Origin: JANSWP01 sp041941305
GTDB lineage: Bacteria > Bacteroidota > Bacteroidia > Chitinophagales > Saprospiraceae
Assembly (NCBI GenBank): GCA_041941305.1
Contig: JBGTQJ010000009.1
Coordinates: forward strand, 62,001-126,000
Length of the DNA stretch: 64,000 nucleotides
Direction: 5' to 3'
The notes under the pieces were generated by a model. The model saw only the letters and a list, made by a program, of their open reading frames with translations. It was not told the DNA's origin and made no database searches. Positions 44,627 to 53,734 of the stretch are shown one piece after another. The stretch's first letter is position 1. Every line of letters starts with the position of its first letter. The translations under genes were made by a program, and so were the position numbers.

Positions 44627-46318
44627 ATGGATAAGCAAAAAATAATATCAAAAGTTCAGGAATTACTCAGCCAATCTGAACTTGAACAAGCCGTAGATAC
44701 CCTTCAGGAATTTCTGAAAACCGAAAAGAGATACCAACAACTTTTCAATTACTCCATTCAATTAGAATCAGAATTAAAAAAAACTATCCAGGACGAAGGA
44801 TTGGGAATTATTAGTTTTGAAAATGCCCAATTGAGCTATCGCCAATTTCGAAATAATTTTGTCAACCTTTTGGGATATGTTCAAAACGATGATTTGAATC
44901 CAGAAGTGATTCAGGATTCTGAGCCTGTAAGAATAGAGAAAAAGTTAAACCAGTTACGGATTTTGGCGATTACTGGAATTGTTTTGGTCGTTGGTGTACT
45001 TGTTGCCTGGCGAGTAATGAAGCATAAACAATCGAGCGACAACCCTAATGTTCAGGTATCTGAGAAGATTCAGGATTGTCCTACCTTCCCACCAGCTGCT
45101 GCCGATACCTTTAATGTCATGATTCATCCATTCAACAGCCTGGTAGGGGCTGAAAATTTAAATCCTGAAATAACCATTAGAACTGATCTTCAAAATTTTT
45201 GTAATGCAAACAATTTGAAATCCCTGATCAAATTTCCCAACAATCGGGACAGTATCCGTGGAAAACTTCTTGGTGACCCGGAAATAGAGGAATTTGGAAA
45301 GAGCTGTGATGCTGAAATCGTCATTTGGGGTTATTACGAAGCATCTGTTGTAAAGGGAATTATTGTCACTTCAAAATTTAAGTATATTGGGAAACGAGCG
45401 GGTTTTGAATTGAGTCAGCTAAAGTGGGAAGGGGAAAATACCTTAGACAATATCAAAACTATATCCAGCATAGCAAAAGGAGGTACATTGACGCAAGATA
45501 TAAAAACGGTAATCAGTTTTCTTGCCGGATTAATTGCTTTTGAGGAGAATAATCCTGAGGCTGCTATTGCGAAATTGGAAGAATCTGGATTTCGAGACTC
45601 CAAATCCAGTGATTCGGGTGATGCGGAATTATTAAAAGATATGATTCTTGCAGATGCTCAACTACAGGTTGGGAATGAAGTTGCCGCTTTTGCTTCCCTT
45701 GATAAGGCGGTCAATGATCATCCGGACTATTGGTTGGCAAGAAATAATCGAGGTGTTTTACTGATGCAACAGGAGTCCTATTTAGCAGCTGCCCAGGATT
45801 TTGATGCTGCACTACAAACAACAGATAATGAAAGGGTTAGTGTGGAATTGTTGATTGCAAAGGGTACTGCGTACCAAATGGCAAAAAGACCTGTTACGGC
45901 GAGAAAAATTTTTGAAAAGGCTAAAAATCTGGCACCCGAAAATAAAGTCATCGATAAAAAAATCGAATCTGCTGATAGAGACATTCAGATTGAAAGGAGA
46001 AGGTTTAGGGATGCAGAAAGGAAAATTGAGGAAAACCCCACTGATGAGCAGGCATGGAAGGACAAAATTGAAGCTAGCCAGGCGCTTGAAAAAGAAACAG
46101 CTTTTTCCCAGGGTATTCAAAACCTCAAAAACCTCAGGGGTGACAGAGACGCCTATATCTATATTCAGGAAATTGGGGAAGCTATGTCGAGAAAAGATAC
46201 CCTCAAAGTCGCAGAATTGGTTAAAAAAGCCAAACGCAATGGATTGGATACAGAAATTCTCAATGCACTTCAGACACCCAAAGCAGATAAAACATTAAGG
46301 GCAGTCATCAGTAATTGA
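44627..46318 (+). CDS. EAD11-like / TM / TPR protein
   Basis: The 563-residue protein begins with a helical domain (1-88, IISKVQELLSQSELEQAVDTL ... GLGIISFENAQLSYRQFR). This matches the effector-associated domain 11 pattern, a death-fold-like adaptor found in Bacteroidota conflict and signalling proteins. A single TM helix follows (~107-127, ILAITGIVLVVGVLVAWRV), then a FlgO/TolB-N-like alpha/beta domain (~155-290, NVMIHPFNSLVGAENLNPE, DAEIVIWGYYEAS), TPR units (~300-450) and a charged helical end. The adaptor would face the cytoplasm. No effector gene is adjacent; RmuC follows at 132 bp. Confidence 0.75.
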   Translation: MDKQKIISKVQELLSQSELEQAVDTLQEFLKTEKRYQQLFNYSIQLESELKKTIQDEGLGIISFENAQLSYRQFRNNFVNLLGYVQNDDLNPEVIQDSEPVRIEKKLNQLRILAITGIVLVVGVLVAWRVMKHKQSSDNPNVQVSEKIQDCPTFPPAAADTFNVMIHPFNSLVGAENLNPEITIRTDLQNFCNANNLKSLIKFPNNRDSIRGKLLGDPEIEEFGKSCDAEIVIWGYYEASVVKGIIVTSKFKYIGKRAGFELSQLKWEGENTLDNIKTISSIAKGGTLTQDIKTVISFLAGLIAFEENNPEAAIAKLEESGFRDSKSSDSGDAELLKDMILADAQLQVGNEVAAFASLDKAVNDHPDYWLARNNRGVLLMQQESYLAAAQDFDAALQTTDNERVSVELLIAKGTAYQMAKRPVTARKIFEKAKNLAPENKVIDKKIESADRDIQIERRRFRDAERKIEENPTDEQAWKDKIEASQALEKETAFSQGIQNLKNLRGDRDAYIYIQEIGEAMSRKDTLKVAELVKKAKRNGLDTEILNALQTPKADKTLRAVISN

Positions 46319-46362
46319 GACCAAATTGTTTTAAAAATAGAAACAAATGCTTACCTTGCCCC

Positions 46363-46447
46363 GGTTATCAGTTGCCAGTTGTCTGTTGAAAGTTGTATGT
46401 AAAACACATTAACGGAAACAGATAACCGACAACAGTCAACTGAAAAC
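46363..46447. repeat. Imperfect palindrome (GTTATCAGTTGCCAGTTG type)
   Basis: The left half (46363-46387) and the right half (46417-46447) are complementary at most positions with a 7-nt insertion. The right half contains ACCGACAACAGTCAACTG. It ends just before the rmuC ATG. The same style of sequence occurs at 21393-21442. Confidence 0.5.
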
Positions 46448-46450
46448 CTT

Positions 46451-47782
46451 ATGGAACAAGCCTTAATTTTTCTCTTCCTCGGTCTTATCATCGGTTCAAC
46501 TGCTTCCTGGCTGATTGCCAAATTTAAATTCACCTCTGAACAACTAACGACCTCTGAAGTTTCTAAAAATTTTATTGCCAAGGAAATTCACCAAAACCAA
46601 TCAGAGCAGATTGATAATTTGAAAACCGAACTGAAGGAAAAGGAAAAAGAATTGAGAAATGCTGAGAAAATAATCGCTTCAAAAGAGCAAACGGTCATTC
46701 ATTTTCGGGAAAAACTGGAACAGAGGAATTTGGATTTTGAAAAAATTCAGGAACAGTCACAAATTGCTTTTGAAAATATTGCCAATCGAATTCTCACTGA
46801 AAATAGTCAGAAATTTACCTCTCAAAATCAACAACAAATGTCTGAAATATTGTCTCCGCTAAAAGACAAGATTAAAGAATTTGAGGAAGAAATTGAGAAA
46901 AAGTTTTATGAAGAAGCCAAGGATATGGTTTCTCTAAAAAAAGAGATTGAACATTTGAAATTGTTGAATCAACAATTGTCAGAAGATGCAAACAATTTGG
47001 TTGCTGCTTTAAAAGGAGGTTCTAAATCACAAGGTGATTGGGGAGAATTTCAATTGGAATTGCTGTTGGAAAAAGCAGGTTTGGTAAAAGACATTCACTT
47101 CAGTACACAAACTTCCTTTAAAAATACGGATGGTTTAGAAAGGAGACCGGATTGTGTCATCAATTTACCGAATTACAAACATTTGGTGATTGATTCAAAA
47201 GTGTCCCTTATCGCCTATGAAAAGTTTTTTAATTCTGAAAACAGAGAAGAAAAGGAAAAATATTTAAAAGCTCACCTGGACAGCATCCGTGCCCATATTA
47301 AAGATTTGGGGAGCAAAAATTATCAACAATTGTATCAAATCAATACCCCCGATTATTTGCTGCTTTTTATTCCTATTGAACCTGCTTTTACGGTAGCTGT
47401 TCAGGAGGATTCTAGATTGTTTTTAGATGCGCTGGATAAAAATATTGTATTGGTAACCACTTCAACTTTATTGGCAACCATGCGAACAGTGTCTTATATT
47501 TGGACTCAGGAAAAACAGAAAAAAAGTGTATTGGAAATTGCGAGGCAAAGTGGTCTGTTGTATGATAAGTTTGTCAGTTTTGTAGATGATTTAAAAACTG
47601 TAGGCAACAAAATCGAAAGCGCCCAAAATTCCTATCATGATGCGATGAATAAATTGGTAGATTCCAAAAAATTTGGAGATACTTTAATAGGCAGGGCTCA
47701 GAAAATCAAGGAATTAGGCGCAAAAACCTCCAAATCATTGCCACAGGAATTACTGGACTTTGGAGAAGAAAATGGTGCCTGA
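46451..47782 (+). CDS. rmuC: DNA recombination protein RmuC
   Basis: The 443-residue protein has an N-terminal TM anchor (~4-24, ALIFLFLGLIIGSTASWLIA), a coiled coil (~35-170) and the RmuC nuclease-like domain (~180-420). That domain contains GDWGEFQLELLLEKAGL, RPDCVINLPNYKHLVIDSKVSL, YLLLFIPIEPAF and TLLATMRTVSYIW. RmuC limits inversions at short inverted repeats in E. coli; its PD-(D/E)xK-like residues (E in WGEFQ, D in RPDCVI, D-x-K in IDSKV) are present. The link with inverted repeats is notable in a region so rich in palindromes, though RmuC is widespread. Confidence 0.95.
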   Translation: MEQALIFLFLGLIIGSTASWLIAKFKFTSEQLTTSEVSKNFIAKEIHQNQSEQIDNLKTELKEKEKELRNAEKIIASKEQTVIHFREKLEQRNLDFEKIQEQSQIAFENIANRILTENSQKFTSQNQQQMSEILSPLKDKIKEFEEEIEKKFYEEAKDMVSLKKEIEHLKLLNQQLSEDANNLVAALKGGSKSQGDWGEFQLELLLEKAGLVKDIHFSTQTSFKNTDGLERRPDCVINLPNYKHLVIDSKVSLIAYEKFFNSENREEKEKYLKAHLDSIRAHIKDLGSKNYQQLYQINTPDYLLLFIPIEPAFTVAVQEDSRLFLDALDKNIVLVTTSTLLATMRTVSYIWTQEKQKKSVLEIARQSGLLYDKFVSFVDDLKTVGNKIESAQNSYHDAMNKLVDSKKFGDTLIGRAQKIKELGAKTSKSLPQELLDFGEENGA

Positions 47783-47806
47783 AAATATATTAAAGCCTAT
47801 CGTTTT

Positions 47807-48538
47807 ATGAAAAATACCCTTTTGCTATTGGTTCTTAGCCAACTTAATCTGTCGATTCTCTATTCCCAAAAATTCTCCTCCCCATTTCATGTCCTGGATT
47901 TTGAAGAAGAAACCATTGTATTGGAAACAGAGAGCATTGCTTATACTGAAAAGTTTGTGAATGTCATTTTTAATGAAGATGGTGAAATATCTAATTTGGT
48001 TGCCAAAACAAAAGATGGTTATAATGACGTCATTCCTGCAAGCCGAATAATTGGCTTTCGTCAAAAAGCCTCCGATTTGGGCAACTTTTTTGTGGCCAAC
48101 TCTTCGGGTCAACATATTACAAAAAGGGAAAGAAAAGATTACGAATCTAGAAAAAGGGAATATATTATCTTTGAGCCAATCCAATTACCTAGTGGAGAAA
48201 CGGTTTTACTGCAACCACTAAATCTAGATTTTAATAAAAATTGTACGATTTATTTTCGTACAAAATCCAGCAGAAATGAATTATTGGTAAAATCTGAAAT
48301 GCCCATGGATTGGCGCCAAGAAATCCCTTTTAAATCTTATTGGTTCGTCAGGAAGGATAGCCAGGAAGCGATTTTAGTAAGCAATAAAAATTATTCTAAA
48401 ATATTTTTAAAATTATTTGGAGATTGCAGTGATCTAAGGCAAGATTACAAGCTCAAAAAGACAAAGGTAAAGTGGGAAGATTTTGAAAAACATGTTTACT
48501 ATTACAACAAAGCATGCAAAATCAGAGTAAGACCGTAA
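47807..48538 (+). CDS. Uncharacterised secreted protein
   Basis: The 243-residue product has a signal peptide (about 1-21, LNLSILYSQ). The mature part is beta-rich and charged (VLDFEEETIVLETESIAY; EYIIFEPIQLPSGETVLL), with three cysteines in the second half (NCTIYF, GDCSDL, KACKIRV). No family recognised. It begins 24 bp after rmuC, so it is probably co-transcribed, but a functional link is unlikely because RmuC acts on DNA inside the cell. Confidence 0.7.
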   Translation: MKNTLLLLVLSQLNLSILYSQKFSSPFHVLDFEEETIVLETESIAYTEKFVNVIFNEDGEISNLVAKTKDGYNDVIPASRIIGFRQKASDLGNFFVANSSGQHITKRERKDYESRKREYIIFEPIQLPSGETVLLQPLNLDFNKNCTIYFRTKSSRNELLVKSEMPMDWRQEIPFKSYWFVRKDSQEAILVSNKNYSKIFLKLFGDCSDLRQDYKLKKTKVKWEDFEKHVYYYNKACKIRVRP

Positions 48539-48587
48539 ATAGTGTGCTGTATTCAGTAAGCAGTTATCAACCAATTAACCGAATTGT

Positions 48588-48625
48588 AGCACCCCAGCAC
48601 CCAGCAACCCAGCACCCAGCACCCC
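48588..48625. repeat. Short tandem CCCAGCA repeat
   Basis: Five or so imperfect 7-8-bp units of CCCAGCA/CCCCAGCA lie between convergent genes. The units are too short for CRISPR. It could be a replication-slippage hot spot. Confidence 0.6.
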
Positions 48626-48628
48626 AAA

Positions 48629-50365
48629 CTATTCTCCTAATATACTTGCCTGTTGAATCAATTCCTGTAATTGCGGATAATTGGGATCCAAATTTTGTAT
48701 GGCTTGAAATTGTTTCAATGCCGCTTGATTTTCACCTAGTTGTAAGTTAATCAATCCCATATTGTAGCGGTTTTTTGTGTCATTGGGGGCCAAATCAACC
48801 GCTTTTTGAAAATGTTTTTTTGCTTCTGATCTCCTATCCAACTGAGCCAGGGTTTTTCCAATATTGCTGTGTAGTCTTACATCGTTGGGATTGTGAATCA
48901 ATGCTCTTTGATAATAATCCAGAGCTTCATTGAATTGTTGATTTTGGGCATAATAAACGCCCATTAAAGCCAAAGCCTCGGGATATTCCGGGTAGATTTC
49001 AACGGCTTTTTGAAGATGTTTGAAAGCTTCTTGCTGTAAATTTTGACTTTCTTCAGGTATGGAAGCCCACGAACTTTTTTTTCCCAATTCTAATCCATAT
49101 TGGTAATTGATTCTCGCAGAATTAGGGGCTTTCATGATGTCAGCAGAATAAAGACTGTAATTGCTTTTCCAATCCTGATTTCGGGTAATTATTTGAATGG
49201 AATAAAGCAAAAGAATGATGCAAAGAATGGCACTATATAAAGGATTGTTTTTTATGAATTGAAGTATGCCCAACTTAGATTCTGTATGTTTGGATAGTTT
49301 TTGTAGGAGCCAGGCTAAGCATATCACAAAACCTAAGCTTGGTAAGAAAAGAAGACGTTCTCCATAATTTGTTCCAATTAATAGTAGGACGTTGCTACTA
49401 ACAGAAAAGGTAATAGCAAAAAATAGTATCCCAAATGCCCACAAGGGTTTCTTTTTAAAGCTTCTTACGGCTAATCCAAGACCACCTGTCACTAATAGAA
49501 GTGTTAAAATAACTTTCCAGTTTCCGAAAGTGCTTAAAGGGACTTGATGGTATCCCAAATCAGAAACCAACTCGTAGGGAATGAGTAGTTTCCACAAGTA
49601 AGTACCGACAAATAATAAAGCGGAAGGAATTCTTTCGCCAAAACTTTCTGCTTCAACCAGGGAATTATCTAATAAACTCACCATTTCCCCCTCATTTACG
49701 ATGCTCACTCGAATTAGGAAAAACAACAATACAGGGATTAGATAAGCTGTGGAAATTTTCAGGTTTTGCTTTATATCATTTTTTGAAAAGAAGAAAATCA
49801 ATAGAGGGAAAACTGCCAATAAGGTAATGGCACTTTCTTTAGAGAGCAATGCCAAAAAATAAATCAAAAGGGAAAGGACTAAATATTTAAGGTTGGCCTT
49901 TTTATTTTTTGGAACATCCAGGTAATTGAATAAAAATTTCATGGAAAGAATAGAAAACAAAAAAACGAGTAACTCATCCAGACTTTTAATATTGGCAATT
50001 ACTTCTGTATGAATTGGGTGGGCAATAAACAAGGCTGTTATGGAAAAAGGCAGCATTAAAGATTTTGATGGTAGCAATTGTACCAAAAACAAAAAAAGCA
50101 AAACTCCAGAAATAGCGTAAAACAATACATTCGTTAGATGCCCTAAAAGGGGACTGTCCGGACTAATTGACCATTGAATTGCGAATATGCTGACGGGCAA
50201 AGGTCGGTATAAATTGCCTTCATAGTTTTGATAACCATAGCGGTATGGATTAGAGAATATTTCAGGAATTCCTTCAATTCCCTTTGTTACAACCGAATTA
50301 TTTTTGATTACGGAAAAATCATCGAGGACGAAATCGTGGTTAGCTGTGTTGATATACAGCAGCAT
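48629..50365 (-). CDS. TMTC-like GT-C membrane protein with C-terminal TPRs
   Basis: The 578-residue frame has about ten TM helices (~1-395) and three or more TPR units at the C-terminus (~415-575, YPEYPEALALMGVYYAQNQQ; NPNDVRLHSNIGKTLAQL). The first loop has FVLDDFSVIKNN and YRPLPVSIFAIQW...GHLTNVLFY, the pattern of TMTC-type GT-C glycosyltransferases, where the DD pair is catalytic. It probably transfers a sugar from a lipid carrier on the periplasmic side. The real N-terminus is almost certainly upstream but out of frame by one base in a poly-A run (see 50366-50451). It is the last gene of the TlpA/TIR-SDR operon. Confidence 0.82.
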   Translation of the reverse strand: MLLYINTANHDFVLDDFSVIKNNSVVTKGIEGIPEIFSNPYRYGYQNYEGNLYRPLPVSIFAIQWSISPDSPLLGHLTNVLFYAISGVLLFLFLVQLLPSKSLMLPFSITALFIAHPIHTEVIANIKSLDELLVFLFSILSMKFLFNYLDVPKNKKANLKYLVLSLLIYFLALLSKESAITLLAVFPLLIFFFSKNDIKQNLKISTAYLIPVLLFFLIRVSIVNEGEMVSLLDNSLVEAESFGERIPSALLFVGTYLWKLLIPYELVSDLGYHQVPLSTFGNWKVILTLLLVTGGLGLAVRSFKKKPLWAFGILFFAITFSVSSNVLLLIGTNYGERLLFLPSLGFVICLAWLLQKLSKHTESKLGILQFIKNNPLYSAILCIILLLYSIQIITRNQDWKSNYSLYSADIMKAPNSARINYQYGLELGKKSSWASIPEESQNLQQEAFKHLQKAVEIYPEYPEALALMGVYYAQNQQFNEALDYYQRALIHNPNDVRLHSNIGKTLAQLDRRSEAKKHFQKAVDLAPNDTKNRYNMGLINLQLGENQAALKQFQAIQNLDPNYPQLQELIQQASILGE

Positions 50366-50451
50366 ACCAAAAAGGAAAAGAATAGCAGCAGATATTTTTA
50401 TGGACTTGTTTTTTTTATGGCTTGTTCGTTTTTTTTGATTTTTTTTTTCAT
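50366..50451 (-). other. Out-of-frame N-terminal extension with A10 run
   Basis: On the minus strand an ATG at 50451-50449 is followed by A10 (50448-50439) and two A8 runs. As written, that ATG gives only 17 codons to a stop. With one more A in the first run it reads through in the frame of the gene at 48629-50365. That yields a basic cytoplasmic start (MKKKNQKKRTSHKKNK) and a first TM helix (ISAAILFLFGMLLYI), which the GT-C fold needs. Either an indel (assembly or real) or transcriptional slippage on A10 is likely. Confidence 0.65.
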
Positions 50452-50522
50452 GCTGGGATGTTCGTGGTTAAAAAAGTTCAAATCCTATTATTATTGAGAT
50501 TTGAACCATTTTCTTCAAAATG

Positions 50523-53500
50523 CTATTCTTCTTCTTCCAATTTATTGAATACAGTAGGACTTAACTGTTGCGTGCTCCACATCTCGATATCCTGGATATT
50601 TACATGGGCTGGCCGACTTGCAATGAAAAAGATGGTTTCTGCTACATCTTCAGGTTTTAAAGCTTGAAATCCTTTATAGTATTGTGCTGCCCCCGATTCA
50701 TCCCCATCCAAACGTACAATCGCAAATTCAGTTTTTACCATAGCTGGTGAAACCTGACTTACCCTGATATTGTGTTTAAACAAATCTACTCTCATTGATT
50801 TTGTCAATCCTTCGACAGCAAATTTGGTGGCGCTGTAAACTGCATTATTTGGAGAAACATATTTACCGGAAGTGGAAGCAACATTGATGATATGACCGCT
50901 TTTTCGTTTGACCATTTCTGAGGAAATAGCACGGGTTAAAAACAACAAACCTCGAATATTGGTATCTATCATTTCATTCCAATCTTCTATTTTACCTTCA
51001 TGAATTGGAGCATAACCCTTACCCATTCCCGCATTATTGATCAATACATCCACGTTTTTCCATTCTTCAGGTAATGAATTAAGTGCCTCCTCACCCGCTT
51101 CAAGGTCTTTTATATCAAATGTCAGAGTGGTGATAGTTGCATTGTAAGTGACCGCCAAATATTCTTTAATCTCTGACAAACGCTCTGCCCTTCTTCCTGT
51201 CATAATCACGCGATAACCTTCTTTCGCAAATAATTCGGCAGTTGCTTTACCAATTCCTGCTGTTGCGCCAGTTATCAACACAATAGGGCCAGCCTCAATT
51301 TCTCTAGGTGCTTCTTCCTCCATTGGCACAACTGACTCTTCCTCAGACGCTGCTTCACTTGTTGCAGGAATTAAGGGTGAGCTGACCTCCTGAAGGTCAT
51401 CGATATTCATTTTCTTTTCCAACAAAGCTTCAAAATCGGGTTCTTGTATTTCTGCTTTTCCAAACCCCTCAGGATCATAAGGCTTGTTCAATTCTGCCAT
51501 TTTTGCCTCAAGCCTTGCCATGTCTTTCTTGAGCTCTAAAAATTCAGGATCTTCCTCTGTGTCAAAAATATGTGGAAGGTTGGCATCGTCATTACCGTCC
51601 AAAAGTGCATACCTGAAAGCCTCATCATTTCTAGGGGTTTGCAACTCTGGATTGACTTCAATTGCTCTTTGATAGTAATCGAAGGCCAGCGGTCTATCTC
51701 CCAGTCTATGATAAATCATTGCCAAATCGTAATTCGCAAAAGGATGTTCCGGTCTGATCTTCAAGGTTTTCTTAAAATGTTTGACAGCTTTCCAATGTTT
51801 GCCAAAGTGTTCATTTAATATTATTGCCAAGCGGTAGTGTGCATCGGCATTTTTCTTATTAATTCGCAATGCTTTTTTAAAATAAACCGAAGCTTCTTTT
51901 TGGTTATCCTGGAAGTGATTGAGATAGAGCATACCCAAACGGTAGGCAATATTTGGGTATTTGGGATTTAATGCTTCTACCTTTTCGTAATAATTTTTGG
52001 CCAATAAATGGTCTTTGTGCAACTCTGCCAGTTCTGCCAATAAAAAGTAGGCATCTTCATGTTTTGGATCAAAACTCAAAAGAGTTTCCAATTCCTCAAT
52101 GGCTCCTTTGAAATCATTACCATATTTGCCCAATGAATAGGCATATTGGTAGCGAATGGTTGTATTGGTGGGATTGTTGTTTAGGGAATTCCTTATCAAT
52201 TGTAATCCCTCTTCTTTATTTCCCTGTTGAAATAGAATAGTTGATTTTTCAAGAACCTCTTCAAAATTTAAGGGGACTTCAATTTGCTCATCCTCAAAAG
52301 TGGATTCTGAATTATCCTTTTCTTGTATGAATTGAATTACTTCAGTTCCCTCCTCTTGTTCAATTTTGACGACAGAATCTTCAAGCAATTCCTCAATTGT
52401 CATTCCTTCATTATCCTCTTCAATTAGGTCAGAATCTTGATTGGTTTGCTCGGTACTAGGGGTATCCGAAATTTCCAGACTTTCTTCTTCCTCCAGAATT
52501 TTTTCCAATTCAGCCAAAGATTGTTCTTCAATATCTTCAGTGGGATTTTCCCCTGATTCTTCTCCTTCCTTTAATACTGATTCCAGAATTGAATCAACTC
52601 CATTTTCAGGTTCTACTATTTCTATTTCAGAAAGATTCTCGAGTTGGGTCTCATAACCAACTTCTTCCTGTTTTTCATTTACTTGTGTATTTTCTAATTC
52701 CTTGTCTTCCACTTCAAGAACAGTTTCAACTTCAACTGCATCCTCACCGGCTTCCTTTTTGATCATTGTTACTTCAGTATCCGCATATTCCGCTTCAGTG
52801 GTCTCCACGATCTTTTTATGTTCTGCTTCCTCCTCATTCCCATTCAATAATTCGATTCCAGGTATAGAAGCAATGTCTATTTCTGGAACATCCAATTCCA
52901 CAATTTCCTGCTCATTTATTTGCTCCTTTAAGTCTTCATTTTCTTTCAAAATATCTTCTGAAGATTCATGAATTAGATCAACCAAGTGTTCCTCATTATT
53001 TTGAATATATTCAGGTTGATTGGTAAGTTTATTATCTGCCTCCTCTTCATTAGCTTCTTCAACTTCAAAATGTGTTGAATCTTGAGTTTTTTCACTTGCA
53101 AATTGTTCATAACCTTCCTTATCATTGGCAAATTGAAAAAATGCTTCAAAGTGATTGTTTTGGAATTGTTCAAAAGTATAGTGCTTTGAACTTCTAAGGT
53201 ATCTCAAAAACTCTCCAATTGTAGATGATATGCTCCTTACAACATTAAGTTTGTGATTAAATTCTACTTCTTTTTCTGGTTTTATACCTCGCTTTTGCTT
53301 TCTCAATTCCAAATACTTTTCCTGCCAATAATTCATGTACTTAATAATATGGCTAACTCTGTCAAAAGCAGTTGGAACCGTCCCAATTGTTCCATCATCA
53401 TTTTCCTCAGTTCCATCAATAACCAAAGGCAATATTTTGTTTTGGCCAGTTAGTTTTTGTAAATAGTCCAAACCTCCTTTCATGCACCCTGGTGATTTGA

Positions 53501-53699
53501 GAAAATTGTCACTAATTAGCAATAATGTTGGTAAATCTGACTCCAAAAGGCGTTCACCTAAGTTTTGATACTCAATATCGTTTCCGCAAGCCATATGTTC
53601 GAATTCATAACCGGCGGGACTTAAAACATGCTGGATTTCATTCGCTGTTGATTGATTATCAGCACTATAGGCAATAATATGTTTGGTGATTTTCTTCAT
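50523..53699 (-). CDS. TIR-like / TPR / short-chain dehydrogenase fusion protein
   Basis: This 1058-residue protein joins three modules. Residues 1-135 look like a TIR domain (HIIAYSADNQSTANEI; TLLLISDNFLKSPGCMKGGL; NKILPLVIDG). A helical part runs to ~200, then a long Glu-rich disordered linker (~205-475). TPRs occupy ~476-690 (about six units, e.g. HPFANYDLAMIYHRLGDRPL). The end (~803-1050) is a classical SDR of YdfG type: TGATAGIG at 810-817, an Arg pair (GRRAERL) favouring NADP, NNAG, Ser942, Tyr955 and Lys959. The TIR position for the NADase Glu reads CMKGG, so NAD cleavage is doubtful. It is co-oriented with the TlpA-like gene (35 bp upstream) and the TMTC-like gene. Confidence 0.83.
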   Translation of the reverse strand: MKKITKHIIAYSADNQSTANEIQHVLSPAGYEFEHMACGNDIEYQNLGERLLESDLPTLLLISDNFLKSPGCMKGGLDYLQKLTGQNKILPLVIDGTEENDDGTIGTVPTAFDRVSHIIKYMNYWQEKYLELRKQKRGIKPEKEVEFNHKLNVVRSISSTIGEFLRYLRSSKHYTFEQFQNNHFEAFFQFANDKEGYEQFASEKTQDSTHFEVEEANEEEADNKLTNQPEYIQNNEEHLVDLIHESSEDILKENEDLKEQINEQEIVELDVPEIDIASIPGIELLNGNEEEAEHKKIVETTEAEYADTEVTMIKKEAGEDAVEVETVLEVEDKELENTQVNEKQEEVGYETQLENLSEIEIVEPENGVDSILESVLKEGEESGENPTEDIEEQSLAELEKILEEEESLEISDTPSTEQTNQDSDLIEEDNEGMTIEELLEDSVVKIEQEEGTEVIQFIQEKDNSESTFEDEQIEVPLNFEEVLEKSTILFQQGNKEEGLQLIRNSLNNNPTNTTIRYQYAYSLGKYGNDFKGAIEELETLLSFDPKHEDAYFLLAELAELHKDHLLAKNYYEKVEALNPKYPNIAYRLGMLYLNHFQDNQKEASVYFKKALRINKKNADAHYRLAIILNEHFGKHWKAVKHFKKTLKIRPEHPFANYDLAMIYHRLGDRPLAFDYYQRAIEVNPELQTPRNDEAFRYALLDGNDDANLPHIFDTEEDPEFLELKKDMARLEAKMAELNKPYDPEGFGKAEIQEPDFEALLEKKMNIDDLQEVSSPLIPATSEAASEEESVVPMEEEAPREIEAGPIVLITGATAGIGKATAELFAKEGYRVIMTGRRAERLSEIKEYLAVTYNATITTLTFDIKDLEAGEEALNSLPEEWKNVDVLINNAGMGKGYAPIHEGKIEDWNEMIDTNIRGLLFLTRAISSEMVKRKSGHIINVASTSGKYVSPNNAVYSATKFAVEGLTKSMRVDLFKHNIRVSQVSPAMVKTEFAIVRLDGDESGAAQYYKGFQALKPEDVAETIFFIASRPAHVNIQDIEMWSTQQLSPTVFNKLEEEE

Positions 53700-53734
53700 T
53701 CATTTAGAGGTTTTGGCTGGGTTTATTCTACTTT

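Noticed and set aside
48588..48625. CCCAGCA tandem units as a possible CRISPR remnant
   Set aside because: Units are 7-8 bp with no spacers and no cas genes; it is a simple tandem repeat.
44627..53699. A defence island combining the EAD11-like gene, RmuC and the TIR-like fusion
   Set aside because: RmuC is a common housekeeping gene, the EAD11 gene and the TIR operon are on opposite strands with unrelated genes between, and no nuclease, restriction, CBASS or other defence hallmark was seen.
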